From the NCBI RefSeq assembly GCF_020532555.1, contig NZ_JAJBBR010000001.1:124001-188000 (forward strand): a DNA stretch of 64,000 bases, given 5' to 3'. The notes beneath the pieces are model-generated. The model searched no databases, was not told the DNA's origin, and saw only the letters and a program-made list of their open reading frames with translations. This DNA is from Microvirga lenta (GTDB lineage Bacteria > Pseudomonadota > Alphaproteobacteria > Rhizobiales > Beijerinckiaceae). Below are positions 1-7,358 of this stretch, piece after piece. A program made the translations under genes and the position numbers. The stretch's first letter is position 1. Every line of letters starts with the position of its first letter.

Positions 1-36
1 CATCCCGTGGCAACGGCGGGTGAGGAGGCCTTTCTT

Positions 37-282
37 TTAGTCGCGGGGCGGCACATCGCCATGGCTCGCCAAGAACACTGGCTCATCGAAGTCCCCCATC
101 TCTGGATCGCCTGTCTGAGAGAATACAAGCACACCGGCTTTGCTCTCAGCTAGGCGCTCTCCCCTAAGGATCGCGGCAGTCTCGCTCTGCACTTGAATTG
201 CCTGCTCTGCCTTGAGCCCTCCTCGTTTTCCGCGGACAAACGGTTGCACAACATAGTAGGTCTTAAGAGCTGTAGCTGACAT
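37..282 (-). CDS. Conserved small phage protein, function unknown
   Basis: This 81-residue protein belongs to the leftward arm of the element's divergent promoter region. I chose the ATG at 282 because an AAAGG ribosome-binding site lies about 9 nt upstream; an ATG three codons earlier sits directly on that motif. The product opens with a short YYVVQPF stretch, has a basic patch around residues 17-20 and ends in an acidic segment. It resembles hypothetical proteins I recall from rhizobial prophages, but I can assign no function. It overlaps the upstream gene by 20 bp, suggesting co-transcription. Confidence 0.6.
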   Translation of the reverse strand: MSATALKTYYVVQPFVRGKRGGLKAEQAIQVQSETAAILRGERLAESKAGVLVFSQTGDPEMGDFDEPVFLASHGDVPPRD

Positions 283-541
283 TGTGTTCATCCTTTGTTC
301 TATCGGCAAAGAAGCCAATAAGCCGAGGTGAACCACCTTGGCAGCTCGGGCAAGGCATTTCCGTTCGGTAGGCAAATTCCTGGATCCGCTGACTCACTTC
401 CACGGTTGACAGCCGCCGTACGCCGAACGTCACGACCGGGTACGAGTCAGTCAAGCAGTCTTGGCAACGCAGCTGGAGCTTATAGCGGTGCTCCTTTGGG
501 AGCGGACTCTCTGGGGTAGGCGGAATGAAGTTGGCCGGCAA
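263..541 (-). CDS. Small protein with two CxxC pairs (zinc-ribbon-like)
   Basis: The predicted 92-residue product has two cysteine pairs, CQDC near residue 26 and CPSC near residue 63, spaced as in a zinc ribbon. The rest is polar and unrecognised. It is the first gene leftward from the divergent control region and overlaps the next leftward gene by 20 bp. Zinc binding is inferred from cysteine spacing only; a role in nucleic-acid binding would be plausible for an early phage gene but is not shown. Confidence 0.5.
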   Translation of the reverse strand: MPANFIPPTPESPLPKEHRYKLQLRCQDCLTDSYPVVTFGVRRLSTVEVSQRIQEFAYRTEMPCPSCQGGSPRLIGFFADRTKDEHNVSYSS

Positions 542-655
542 GATCGTCTCCAGGCGTTGATGTTTCTATTTTGTTCACTTCGTTCTGAGGAGTCGAGTCT
601 TCAGAGCTGTGGATAGCGGGGAGCACCCAGTCGCCAGCAAGGATAGAGTTCATGC

Positions 656-702
656 GGTATTTTTACTGATACCCTGTTGACGCGGTTTTTTTACCGTATA
701 AT
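656..702 (+). promoter_or_regulatory. Control region of the element: promoter-like boxes and two related inverted repeats
   Basis: Two similar AT-rich blocks lie in tandem: GGTAT...ATACC (656-673) and CGGT...ACCG (683-696). A TTGACG box (677-682) and a perfect TATAAT (697-702) flank the second. The 14-bp spacing is short for sigma-70, so either an unseen -35 is used or an activator is needed. The position between leftward genes and the rightward operon suits a phage repressor operator. Repressor binding is inference. Confidence 0.5.
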
Positions 703-734
703 CTTAGCTCATTACCTCAACGGGATGAGCCCCA

Positions 735-1040
735 ATGTCCTTCGCATCCAACGCCCGCAATCTCTCGGTCGCCCATAACCGCTTTGTCGAACTAATCGAT
801 CAGGTCAATCACGCTGCCATCACTGGCCGCGACAGCATCGCGAGCGCGGCTGAAGTTTCGGTCCTGGCGCAGCAGGTTGCCCTTGCCTCCACGAACTTCT
901 TCGAGCGTCTGACGGAAGTCCACTGCGACAACCTTGCCGTCCGTGAAACGCCCTGCGAGAATGCTGACGATTTCGCCGTGTGGGCGCGTCGTGTGGCGCA
1001 CGAGCGTTACTATGCCCCCTTTCCGATGGCTGCGGAGTGA
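735..1040 (+). CDS. Hypothetical phage protein, first gene of the rightward operon
   Basis: The 101-residue product is predicted mainly alpha-helical, with an alanine-rich middle and no motif I recognise. It starts with ATG about 33 bp after the TATAAT box, so it heads the rightward operon and would have a short leader. The next gene starts 10 bp after its stop. Being first suggests early expression; nothing in the sequence gives a function. Confidence 0.6.
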   Translation: MSFASNARNLSVAHNRFVELIDQVNHAAITGRDSIASAAEVSVLAQQVALASTNFFERLTEVHCDNLAVRETPCENADDFAVWARRVAHERYYAPFPMAAE

Positions 1041-1050
1041 GGGCGCAATC

Positions 1051-1215
1051 ATGAGCTGTACACACATCATCCTCTTTACCACCACGGCATCCTTTCTGAT
1101 CGGAGGCATTGTCGGCGCCTACCTCGTCCACGCGCTGGCCTTCATCGGCAGCCATGCCCACTGTCCGAGCGACGAGACGGCATGGGGCGATTATCCGAAT
1201 GTGGAGGGGCGCTAA
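1051..1215 (+). CDS. Small membrane protein (54 aa)
   Basis: The product starts MSCTHIILF and has one clear hydrophobic segment at about residues 4-28, followed by a short polar tail rich in His, Cys and acidic residues. The ATG is 10 bp after the previous stop. Its stop codon overlaps the next ATG (TAATG), indicating translational coupling. Small single-span proteins are common in early phage operons; no function can be assigned. Confidence 0.6.
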   Translation: MSCTHIILFTTTASFLIGGIVGAYLVHALAFIGSHAHCPSDETAWGDYPNVEGR

Positions 1216-1445
1216 TGGGCACCGTGCTCCAATTCCCTCGCCGCTCTCCGGTGGTTTGCCACGAGGTCACCCAGGCCCAAGCAGATGCAGCGCAATCGGC
1301 TCCTTTCAACACGATGCAGGAATGCGTTCGCTGCTCTGACAGAGGGTGGATCTTCTTCTATCAGTCGAACGGTATTCCCGATGTCCTCCCCTGCCCTTGC
1401 GGCGGGACTGATGCCAAGCGGCTCGAACTCGGTGAGGTGTCATGA
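1215..1445 (+). CDS. Small cysteine-rich protein (76 aa), zinc-binding candidate
   Basis: The start is the ATG overlapping the previous stop. The product has a CVRC pair at about residues 38-41 and a CPC motif at about residues 61-63, with an aromatic GWIFFY stretch between. This layout resembles small zinc-ribbon phage proteins. Its stop overlaps the ATG of the following damaged gene by four bases (ATGA), so the genes form one translationally coupled series. Function unknown. Confidence 0.6.
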   Translation: MGTVLQFPRRSPVVCHEVTQAQADAAQSAPFNTMQECVRCSDRGWIFFYQSNGIPDVLPCPCGGTDAKRLELGEVS

Positions 1446-1624
1446 TGGACGCGTCTCCGACCTAGCCAGACCGCTTCTATGCCTGGACGCCTCGCAATCG
1501 TCGGCAGCGCGCTCTCAAGGCCCGGAAACCCTTCCGCTGCTGCGACTGTGATCGACACTTCCGCACCGAAGACAAGGCGCGCCGCCACTGGATCGATACT
1601 CATGTGAGGAGAAAGCAATCATGA
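1442..1624 (+). pseudogene. Small C2H2-like zinc-finger gene interrupted by an in-frame TAG
   Basis: Reading from the ATG at 1442 (coupled by ATGA to the gene before) gives MMDASPT, then an amber codon at 1463-1465, then an uninterrupted frame to a TGA at 1622-1624 that overlaps the next ATG. The downstream part encodes a basic segment and CCDC...H...H, like a single C2H2 finger. No ATG, GTG or TTG lies usefully after the amber codon. The conserved overlaps at both ends say the frame was once whole. Inactivation, sequencing error and amber read-through are all possible. Confidence 0.6.
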
Positions 1625-1740
1625 GCTTTCGCATCCCCAAGAAGCCCTCGTGCGAATGGAAGACGGAGGCCCTGTTCATGGGCACCCTCGCCATCATCCT
1701 GACCGGCTATCTGCTCTTCGCCTACTGGATCACGAGGTAG
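1621..1740 (+). CDS. Small single-span membrane protein (39 aa)
   Basis: A short frame from the ATG overlapping the damaged gene's stop to a TAG at 1738-1740. The product has a basic, proline-containing head (MSFRIPKKPS) and one hydrophobic span at about residues 18-36 ending in TR. The tight chaining with both neighbours is the main reason to believe it is expressed. The function is unknown. Confidence 0.5.
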   Translation: MSFRIPKKPSCEWKTEALFMGTLAIILTGYLLFAYWITR

Positions 1741-1744
1741 CGCC

Positions 1745-1864
1745 ATGAAGCGTGTCGCATTCTGGGCTCTCGTCGCTCTGGCCATGACTTCGGCTTACGT
1801 GAACGTCTCGTCGTGGGTCCAAGACGTGGCCGATGGGCTCCTGATGGCAGAGGTAGCGCCATGA
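1745..1864 (+). CDS. Small exported or membrane protein (39 aa)
   Basis: The frame starts with ATG four bases after the previous stop and ends with TGA overlapping the next ATG. The product begins MKRVAFWALVALAM, a basic N-terminus followed by a hydrophobic core, then an acidic tail, so it could be a signal-anchored mini-protein. Evidence is chaining and composition only; no homolog is recognised. Confidence 0.45.
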   Translation: MKRVAFWALVALAMTSAYVNVSSWVQDVADGLLMAEVAP

Positions 1865-2007
1865 AGCCGGTTGTTCTGATCCCCCGCTGGCGAGGCCCCC
1901 AGACGAAAAGAGCCGAGAGGGTCCGCATTGAGACAACCTCCCGGCTCTGCAGAGAACTCGGCCTCCCGAAACCGATCATCAAGCTCCCGAAGGATGCCAA
2001 ACCATGA
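1861..2007 (+). CDS. Small basic protein (48 aa)
   Basis: The ATG overlaps the previous stop by ATGA and the TGA overlaps the ERF gene start in the same way, so translation is likely coupled to the recombinase. The product is basic and proline-containing (MKPVVLIPRWRG... IIKLPKDAKP). A role as accessory factor to the recombination genes is possible from position only. Confidence 0.5.
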   Translation: MKPVVLIPRWRGPQTKRAERVRIETTSRLCRELGLPKPIIKLPKDAKP

Positions 2008-2768
2008 GCAGCAAGAATAACGCAGTGGCCGTGCAAGAGGCCGAAATCATCGAGAACCTGCCTGCAGCTTCCCAGGCATCATCGGAAAGCGCCGCCATCA
2101 TTCAGGTGATCGAGCGGGCGGCGATGAACCCGGCCGTCGATATCGACAAGATGGAACGCCTGCTCGAGATGCAGGAGCGCATCATGAACCGGAACGCGAA
2201 GGCGGCCTATACCGCAGCCCTCGCAGCCATGCAGCCGGATCTCCCGGTCATCACCGAACGGGGTGGCATCAAGGACCGGAGCGGCAAGGTTCAGAGCACA
2301 TATGCCCTCTGGGAGGACATCAACGAGGCCATCAAGCCGATCCTCGCCAAGCACGGCTTCGCCCTGAGCTTCCGCACCGGCCAGGAGGACGGGAAGATCG
2401 TCGTGACTGGCGTCTTGAGCCACCGGGACGGCCACAGTGAAGAGACGACCATGTTCCTGCCGATCGATGCCAGCGGCAGCAAGAATGCCGTGCAGGCGGT
2501 CGGCTCTTCGACCTCCTACGGGAAGCGGTACACCGCCCAGGCTCTGCTCAACCTGACCAGCCGTGGAGAGGATGACGACGGCAGCGCGGCCGGCGCACCG
2601 CTCACCATCTCCGAAGAGCAGGTTGAAGCCCTTCAGGATCTCATCATCGAGGTAGGAGCCGACCCGAAGAAGTTCTGCGCCTACCTCAAGGTCGGAAGCC
2701 TGAATGCTCTCCCGGCAGATCAGTATCAGCGGGCTCTCGATGCCCTGAATGCGAAGAGGGCCAAGTAA
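2004..2768 (+). CDS. ERF-family single-strand DNA annealing protein
   Basis: The 254-residue product matches the ERF superfamily of phage annealing proteins, which coat resected single strands and promote homologous pairing. The family-like core is at about residues 35-190, including the MERLLEMQ start, a YALWEDINEAIKPILAKHGFALSF stretch (given here in part: YALWEDINE) and a GSSTSYGKRY segment. A helical C-terminal domain follows. It is joined to the YqaJ exonuclease gene by a TAATG overlap, the usual annealase-exonuclease pairing. The start is fixed by its ATGA overlap with the previous gene. Confidence 0.9.
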   Translation: MSSKNNAVAVQEAEIIENLPAASQASSESAAIIQVIERAAMNPAVDIDKMERLLEMQERIMNRNAKAAYTAALAAMQPDLPVITERGGIKDRSGKVQSTYALWEDINEAIKPILAKHGFALSFRTGQEDGKIVVTGVLSHRDGHSEETTMFLPIDASGSKNAVQAVGSSTSYGKRYTAQALLNLTSRGEDDDGSAAGAPLTISEEQVEALQDLIIEVGADPKKFCAYLKVGSLNALPADQYQRALDALNAKRAK

Positions 2769-3400
2769 TGGGCGAGATCGTTCAGGGCTCCGCAGAATGG
2801 CTGGCGATCCGGTGCGGCCGGATCACGGCATCCCGGGTGGCTGATGTCATCGCGAAGACCAAGACGGGCTATGGCGCGTCTCGGGCGAACTACATGGCCG
2901 AACTGATCGCGGAACGCCTGACAGGCGAGCCTGCCGAGAAGTTCAGCAGCCCCGCGATGAAGTGGGGAACGGAGACGGAGCCGGATGCCCGGATCGCCTA
3001 TGAGTTCCGCACGGACGCCACGGTCGAGCAGGTCGCTTTAGTTCCTCACCCGGCCATCCCCATGACCGGTGCCAGCCCTGACGGCCTGGTTGGGGACGAT
3101 GGTCTTGTCGAGATCAAGTGTCCGAACACGGCCACCCACATCGACACGCTCATCAGCCAGACGGTTCCCGGCAAGTACGTCACACAGATGCTCTGGCAGA
3201 TGGCGTGCACCGGCCGTCAGTGGTGCGACTTCGTTTCCTTCGACCCTCGGATGCCCGAGCATATGCGCCTGTTCGTGAAGCGGGTTCACCGCGACGACCT
3301 CCGCATCGCAGAACTTGAGGCAGAGGTTCGCGAGTTTCTAGCCGAACTCGACCGGCGCGTTGACCAGCTCGTGGCGCTCTACCGGCGTGAGGCTGCGTAA
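2768..3400 (+). CDS. YqaJ-family phage exonuclease
   Basis: The 210-residue product has the YqaJ/lambda-exonuclease nuclease fold. Visible motifs are the N-terminal GSAEWLAIRCGRITAS helix, GASPDGLV at about residues 100-107 and the catalytic VEIKCP (D-x(n)-E-x-K) near residue 115. The likely role is 5'-3' resection of duplex ends so that the ERF partner can anneal them. It overlaps both neighbours by one base, so the recombination genes are probably translated together. Confidence 0.88.
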   Translation: MGEIVQGSAEWLAIRCGRITASRVADVIAKTKTGYGASRANYMAELIAERLTGEPAEKFSSPAMKWGTETEPDARIAYEFRTDATVEQVALVPHPAIPMTGASPDGLVGDDGLVEIKCPNTATHIDTLISQTVPGKYVTQMLWQMACTGRQWCDFVSFDPRMPEHMRLFVKRVHRDDLRIAELEAEVREFLAELDRRVDQLVALYRREAA

Positions 3401-3915
3401 TGTCGTCCGCCCCGATCATCTTCCAATGGACAGGCGAGGCAATGGCCCCGCACCCGCGCTTCCAGCGGGAATGCGATGCCTCATTCGTGGTCGGTGAGAA
3501 CTACCGTCTCGCCGTTCAGGAACACCGGTCGCAGGCGAACCACAACCACTACTTCGCGGCCATCAACGAAGCTTGGATGAACCTGCCCGAGCTCATGGCC
3601 GAGCGGTTCCCCACATCGGAGCATCTCCGAAAGTATGCGCTGATCAAGGCAGGCTATCGGGATGAGCGTTCGATCGTCTGCAACTCCAAGGCCGAGGCGC
3701 AGCGCATCGCGGCTTTCATCAAGCCCATGGACGAGTTCGCCGTCGTGACCACCCACGAGGCGGTTGTGACCGTCTGGACGGCCAAGAGCCAGTCCAAGGC
3801 AGCCATGGGCAAGCAGGTCTTCCAGGAGAGCAAGAGCAAGGTTCTGGACGTACTGGCAGAGATGATCGGCGTTCAACCAGAAACCCTCACCCGGAATGTC
3901 GGGAGGGCCGCCTGA
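3400..3915 (+). CDS. Conserved phage protein next to recombination genes
   Basis: The 171-residue product begins with a short FQWTGEAM strand, has a basic HNHYFAAINEAW segment at about residues 49-60 and an all-helical second half. I recall similar proteins in alphaproteobacterial prophages beside the ERF/YqaJ pair, always uncharacterised. It overlaps both neighbouring genes by one base. Its constant position suggests a role in replication or recombination, which is inference. Confidence 0.7.
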   Translation: MSSAPIIFQWTGEAMAPHPRFQRECDASFVVGENYRLAVQEHRSQANHNHYFAAINEAWMNLPELMAERFPTSEHLRKYALIKAGYRDERSIVCNSKAEAQRIAAFIKPMDEFAVVTTHEAVVTVWTAKSQSKAAMGKQVFQESKSKVLDVLAEMIGVQPETLTRNVGRAA

Positions 3916-4304
3916 TGGCCTTCCGTATCTGCGAAGACGTGGGGACCACACCGCGCCGGAAGATGACGCCGCGGCGGGCCCTGAAGCTCTGGGAGATGCA
4001 CAAGGGCATTTGCGTCCTGTGCCACCAGCCGATCGACGGAGCTCGCGAGGATTGGTTTGTCGAACACATCCAGGCGCTCGAGAACGGCGGCTCAGACGAG
4101 GACGAGAGCGGCAACCTCGGTCCTGCTCACCTCTGGCACAAGGCCGCGAAGGACGCCCAAGACCACAGCCTCGCGGCCCGTTCCAAGCGTCAAAAGCAGC
4201 GTCACATCGGCATCAAGCAGCGCAAAGGCCCGCCCATGGTCGGCAGCAAGGACTCGCCGTGGAAGCGCCGCATGGATGGCACCCTCGTCCGGAGGTCCAA
4301 ATGA
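3915..4304 (+). CDS. HNH endonuclease
   Basis: The 129-residue protein carries a CVLC pair at about residues 34-37, EHIQAL near residue 50 and an NLGPAHLWHKAAKD segment near residue 70, the order of an HNH nuclease with a zinc-binding pair. The C-terminal half is very basic and ends WKRRMDGTLVRRSK. In phages such enzymes act in DNA processing or resolution. It overlaps the genes before and after by short stop/start overlaps. Confidence 0.8.
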   Translation: MAFRICEDVGTTPRRKMTPRRALKLWEMHKGICVLCHQPIDGAREDWFVEHIQALENGGSDEDESGNLGPAHLWHKAAKDAQDHSLAARSKRQKQRHIGIKQRKGPPMVGSKDSPWKRRMDGTLVRRSK

Positions 4305-4381
4305 CCACCCTTTCACAGTTCCCCCTCATGGCTGGCGCTCCCCTGTCGCGCGTCGGCGCCGGCCGTGAGGTGCGGATATGA
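4301..4381 (+). CDS. Possible 26-residue mini-gene
   Basis: A 26-codon frame starts at an ATG overlapping the HNH stop (ATGA) and ends in a TGA overlapping the next gene's ATG. The product is MTTLSQFPLM followed by a short Gly/Arg-rich tail. The exact ATGA at both ends is the only support; it may serve mainly to pass ribosomes to the next gene. Confidence 0.35.
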   Translation: MTTLSQFPLMAGAPLSRVGAGREVRI

Positions 4382-5610
4382 GCTTTCGCCCCCAACAGGA
4401 TCTCTTCGCCGGTAGCTCTCGGCTCGTCTATGACGATGCTGTCGACCTCACACTCCAATCGCTGCAGGCCTATGGGCCCCAACACGATCATTGGGCTGTG
4501 GCATGGTCGGGGGGAAAGGATAGCACTTGTGTGCTCACCCTCATCGTCCATCTGATCGAGGTCGGCCGCCTGCCTCGCCCAAAGACGTTGTCTGTCTTCT
4601 ACGCAGACACGCGCCAGGAGCTCCCGCCGTTGGCTGCTGCAGCTGGTGAAGTGATGGAGGGTCTGAAGCGCCGCGGCAACTGGATCCGGACGGAGATCGT
4701 CCGAGCGCCGCTCGATAAGCGCTTCCTCGTTTACATCCTGGGTCGAGGCGTTCCGCCACCAAACAACAACACGCTGCGCTGGTGCACTCGGCAGATCAAG
4801 GTCGATCCGATGGCAGCCGCGGTTGAGCGCGCGCTGACTTCCGTTCCTGACAGCCAACAGGTACTCATGATTACTGGCGTGCGCCAGGGTGAGAGTGCAA
4901 TACGCGACCGCCGCATCGAAATGAGCTGTGGCAAGGACGGAGCCGAGTGCGGTCAGGGCTGGTACCAGAAGACTCTGCCTGAGGCTAAGGGCATTCGCGG
5001 ACGTATTGCGACCCTCGCGCCAATCCTTCATTGGCGCGTGTGCAATGTCTGGGACTGGCTGAAGATCTATGCACCGATGGCTGACTACGGCGGCTGGGCC
5101 ACCAAGGTTGTCGCAGATGCCTATGGTGGTGATGAAGCCGAAGAGATCAACGCTCGCACCGGCTGCATAGGCTGTCCCCTCGCGAGCAAGGAAAAGGCAC
5201 TCGAGACGATCCTGCTCAACCCGGCCTGGTCGTATCTCTCGCCTTTGCTCGGCCTGAAGCCGCTCTATCGCGAGCTTCGGGAGCCGAAGCATCGCTTACG
5301 CAAGGCCGGGGCCGAGATCCTGAAGGATGGCTCCATGGCAAAGAACCCGCAACGGATGGGGCCACTCACGTTTGAGGCCCGCCTCATGGGGCTTGCGCGG
5401 GTGCTGGAGATCCAGGCGGCTTGCAATGAGGCAGCCGAGCGCCTCGGCCGCCCAAGGCTCGACATCCTCAGTGCTGAGGAAGAGGCTCGTATCCGCGAGC
5501 TGATTGACCTGGGCACGTGGCCGGATGGCTGGGACGGCGATGAGCCGACTGCCGATACCCCTCTCGATCTCGTCTTCCCAGACGGATCCGTGCAACCCCT
5601 GCTGATGTGA
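4378..5610 (+). CDS. PAPS-reductase / DndC-like ATP-pyrophosphatase family protein
   Basis: The 410-residue protein has an N-type ATP-pyrophosphatase P-loop, SGGKDS, at residues 44-49, characteristic of PAPS reductases, tRNA thiolases and DndC. Cysteines sit in RWCTRQIK, a CGKDGAEC cluster and GCIGC, consistent with an Fe-S site. An ILHWRVCNVWDW segment matches the usual I-x-W-x(2)-V/D-V-W family motif. Phages often carry such proteins with unknown substrate. No dndB, dndD, dndE or ssp genes are nearby, so DNA phosphorothioation is not supported. It is chained to the gene before it by ATGA. Confidence 0.8.
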   Translation: MSFRPQQDLFAGSSRLVYDDAVDLTLQSLQAYGPQHDHWAVAWSGGKDSTCVLTLIVHLIEVGRLPRPKTLSVFYADTRQELPPLAAAAGEVMEGLKRRGNWIRTEIVRAPLDKRFLVYILGRGVPPPNNNTLRWCTRQIKVDPMAAAVERALTSVPDSQQVLMITGVRQGESAIRDRRIEMSCGKDGAECGQGWYQKTLPEAKGIRGRIATLAPILHWRVCNVWDWLKIYAPMADYGGWATKVVADAYGGDEAEEINARTGCIGCPLASKEKALETILLNPAWSYLSPLLGLKPLYRELREPKHRLRKAGAEILKDGSMAKNPQRMGPLTFEARLMGLARVLEIQAACNEAAERLGRPRLDILSAEEEARIRELIDLGTWPDGWDGDEPTADTPLDLVFPDGSVQPLLM

Positions 5611-5619
5611 GGTGCGGAG

Positions 5620-5856
5620 ATGACAGGCATCTTCACGCGCGGCTGGAGCAAGCGCCGCGATCACTGGCGCCTGCGGGTCGGCGGGCAGACCATCGCCCTG
5701 GCCGTCCCATGCGGCCTCCGCTGGAAGGCTCTCGGCTTTGTCGACGGGCAGACGGTGCTCTGCCGGATCTTCGATGATGAGGCGACAGCCATGGAGGCGG
5801 CCGAGGGATGGGCGAAAGACGCCTCCAGCCATTCGTCTAGAAAGCTCCTCCAGTGA
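5620..5856 (+). CDS. Hypothetical small phage protein (78 aa)
   Basis: Starts 9 bp after the previous stop and ends at 5856. The product has a beta-rich N-terminal half (WSKRRDHWRLRVGGQTIALAV) and an alanine-rich helix near the end. It closes the rightward operon; the following 107 bp hold the start region of the excisionase-like gene. I see no family motif. Confidence 0.55.
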   Translation: MTGIFTRGWSKRRDHWRLRVGGQTIALAVPCGLRWKALGFVDGQTVLCRIFDDEATAMEAAEGWAKDASSHSSRKLLQ

Positions 5857-5963
5857 CTAACCATCTGAAATTATTGCAAAGATAAGAGCAAGGCGAATGA
5901 ACTCTCAGCTTAACTACGGCTATTCAGATATTGCCAAGTTCGAGCGTCTTGGAGGACAGTGAG

Positions 5964-6380
5964 ATGGGAAAAGCAGCCATCAAACGGGAAGACGTGGGAG
6001 ACGACACTCCACTGAGGCTCGACGTGGCCGCGAGCCTCGCCTTCCCAGACGGTTCGATCGGCCTGTCCAGCCTGAGACGCGAGGCGGCAAAGGGCCGTCT
6101 CCGGGTCTGGAGGATCGCGGGGAAGGACATGACGACCCTCAATGAAATTCGGAAAATGGTAGATCGATGCCTCGTCCATCCAAGCCAGCCAGATTATGGC
6201 TCAGACCAGCCAGCGGGGACCGAGAGGCGGTCTGGGTCATCATCGACAGGCGACGCCAATACAGCACTGGCTGCCGCCAGGATGCGCGTGCAGAGGCTGA
6301 AGGAAAGCTCGCAGAGTACATTGCCTCAAAGCACAACCCCGTCCCTCAGGGCCCCCGTCATCCCGCTCAAGTCCCGGTAG
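5964..6380 (+). CDS. Excisionase-like DNA-binding protein overlapping the integrase gene
   Basis: The 138-residue product has an N-terminal winged-helix-like segment (LRLDVAASLAFPDGSIGLSS, then RIAGKDMTTLNEI) like small proteins preceding tyrosine integrases in Hyphomicrobiales prophages, usually labelled excisionase. The tail is low-complexity Ser/Thr and ends VIPLKSR. I place the start at ATG 5964, 8 nt after a GGAGG; a TTG at 5931 lacks a site. The last 214 bp lie in a different frame inside the integrase gene. Excisionase function is inference from context. Confidence 0.7.
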   Translation: MGKAAIKREDVGDDTPLRLDVAASLAFPDGSIGLSSLRREAAKGRLRVWRIAGKDMTTLNEIRKMVDRCLVHPSQPDYGSDQPAGTERRSGSSSTGDANTALAAARMRVQRLKESSQSTLPQSTTPSLRAPVIPLKSR

Positions 6381-7294
6381 CCGACGTTCTGTCGGTGTAC
6401 CTGGATGAGGTGGTGCCGAAGCAGGCGAGCCCAAAGAAGGCATCTGCCCGGATTGATCGCCTCCTTGATTGGTGGGGGACGAAGATGCTCTCGGAGGTCT
6501 CCCCTACCACCTGCAGGGACTATGCCAAGGACAGGTCGAAGCGAGGCGGCTCGCGGCGCGACCTCGAAGATCTCCGAGCTGCCATCAATCATCACGCCAA
6601 GCGGAACCTGCATACGGGTTATGTCGAGGTGGACCTGCCCCAGAAAGGCGCTCCTCGAGGGGCTTGGCTGACCCGCGATGAAGTGGCGAAGCTCCTCTGG
6701 GCGTGCTGGCGGCACGGGCGCACCGTTCGCCTGCCTCGAGGGAAGGAAAAGGGAAAGGTTGTCGAATCGGAGTGGCACGATCTGCGCCACATCGCTCGCT
6801 TCATTCTGATGGGGATCTATACCGGCTCCCGTTCAGGCGCGATTTTCTCAGCTTCCATCTACGCCGGCGCGAACCGGAGCTTCATCGACCTTGAGAGCGG
6901 GCTATTCTATCGGCTGGCAGAGGGGGCGGCCGAGACGAACAAGCGCCAGCCCCCGGTCAGATTGCCGAAGCGGCTCCTGGCCCATCTGCGGCGCTGGAAG
7001 GACAAAGGCGTCATTGCTCAGTACGTCGTCGAATGGGACGGCCTGCCGGTGAAATCGATCAAGGTCGGTTGGAAACGGGCCGTGCAGCTCGCCGGGATCC
7101 AGAAGACGATCAGCCCTCACACACTGCGCCATACGGCAGCGACCTGGCTCATGCAGCAGGGCGTGGATAAATGGGAGACAGCCGGCTTCCTCGGCATGTC
7201 TGAGCAGATGGTGGACAGGGTCTATGGCCACCATCACCCCGATTTTATGACCGTTGCCGCAGACCGGATCACTCGCAAGAGGGCGCGGCAATGA
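6167..7294 (+). CDS. Tyrosine-family integrase
   Basis: The 375-residue protein would catalyse integration and excision of the element. The C-terminal catalytic domain shows the first Arg in YTGSRSGAIF, the HTLRH box at about residues 318-322 and the nucleophile in VYGHHHP at Tyr353. The start MPRPSKPARLWLRP is typical of this integrase subgroup and lies inside the preceding gene. The stop is 64 bp from the tRNA 3' end, with tandem repeats between, fitting tRNA-targeted integration. Confidence 0.92.
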   Translation: MPRPSKPARLWLRPASGDREAVWVIIDRRRQYSTGCRQDARAEAEGKLAEYIASKHNPVPQGPRHPAQVPVADVLSVYLDEVVPKQASPKKASARIDRLLDWWGTKMLSEVSPTTCRDYAKDRSKRGGSRRDLEDLRAAINHHAKRNLHTGYVEVDLPQKGAPRGAWLTRDEVAKLLWACWRHGRTVRLPRGKEKGKVVESEWHDLRHIARFILMGIYTGSRSGAIFSASIYAGANRSFIDLESGLFYRLAEGAAETNKRQPPVRLPKRLLAHLRRWKDKGVIAQYVVEWDGLPVKSIKVGWKRAVQLAGIQKTISPHTLRHTAATWLMQQGVDKWETAGFLGMSEQMVDRVYGHHHPDFMTVAADRITRKRARQ

Positions 7295-7314
7295 TTGCCG
7301 TATTGATTGCCGTA
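7292..7314. repeat. Tandem 11-bp repeats between integrase and attachment site
   Basis: TGATTGCCGTA occurs at 7292-7302 and again at 7304-7314, a 12-bp period, overlapping the integrase stop. Short direct repeats here are typical of integrase arm-type or excisionase binding sites flanking a core attachment site. The binding role is inferred from position. Confidence 0.5.
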
Positions 7315-7358
7315 AAACGAAGCAGCAACGACCTTCCCGCCCAAGTCATTGAAAAGAT

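Larger units (their letters stand above)
1..7358. mobile_element. Integrated phage-like element, right-hand part
   Basis: The segment has a block of small genes with overlapping stops and starts, a phage recombination pair (ERF and YqaJ), an HNH nuclease, an excisionase-like gene and a tyrosine integrase whose end lies 64 bp from the 3' end of a tRNA gene. No capsid, tail or lysis genes are visible, so this is the early/recombination end of a prophage or a satellite-like element. The left boundary and second attachment site are outside the window; I find no copy of the tRNA 3' sequence near position 1. The tRNA-proximal boundary is inferred from the integrase position. Confidence 0.75.

Noticed and set aside
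4378..5610. A DNA phosphorothioation (Dnd/Ssp) system
   Set aside because: Only a DndC-like family member is present; no DndB, DndD, DndE, SspB or SspD genes lie in the element.
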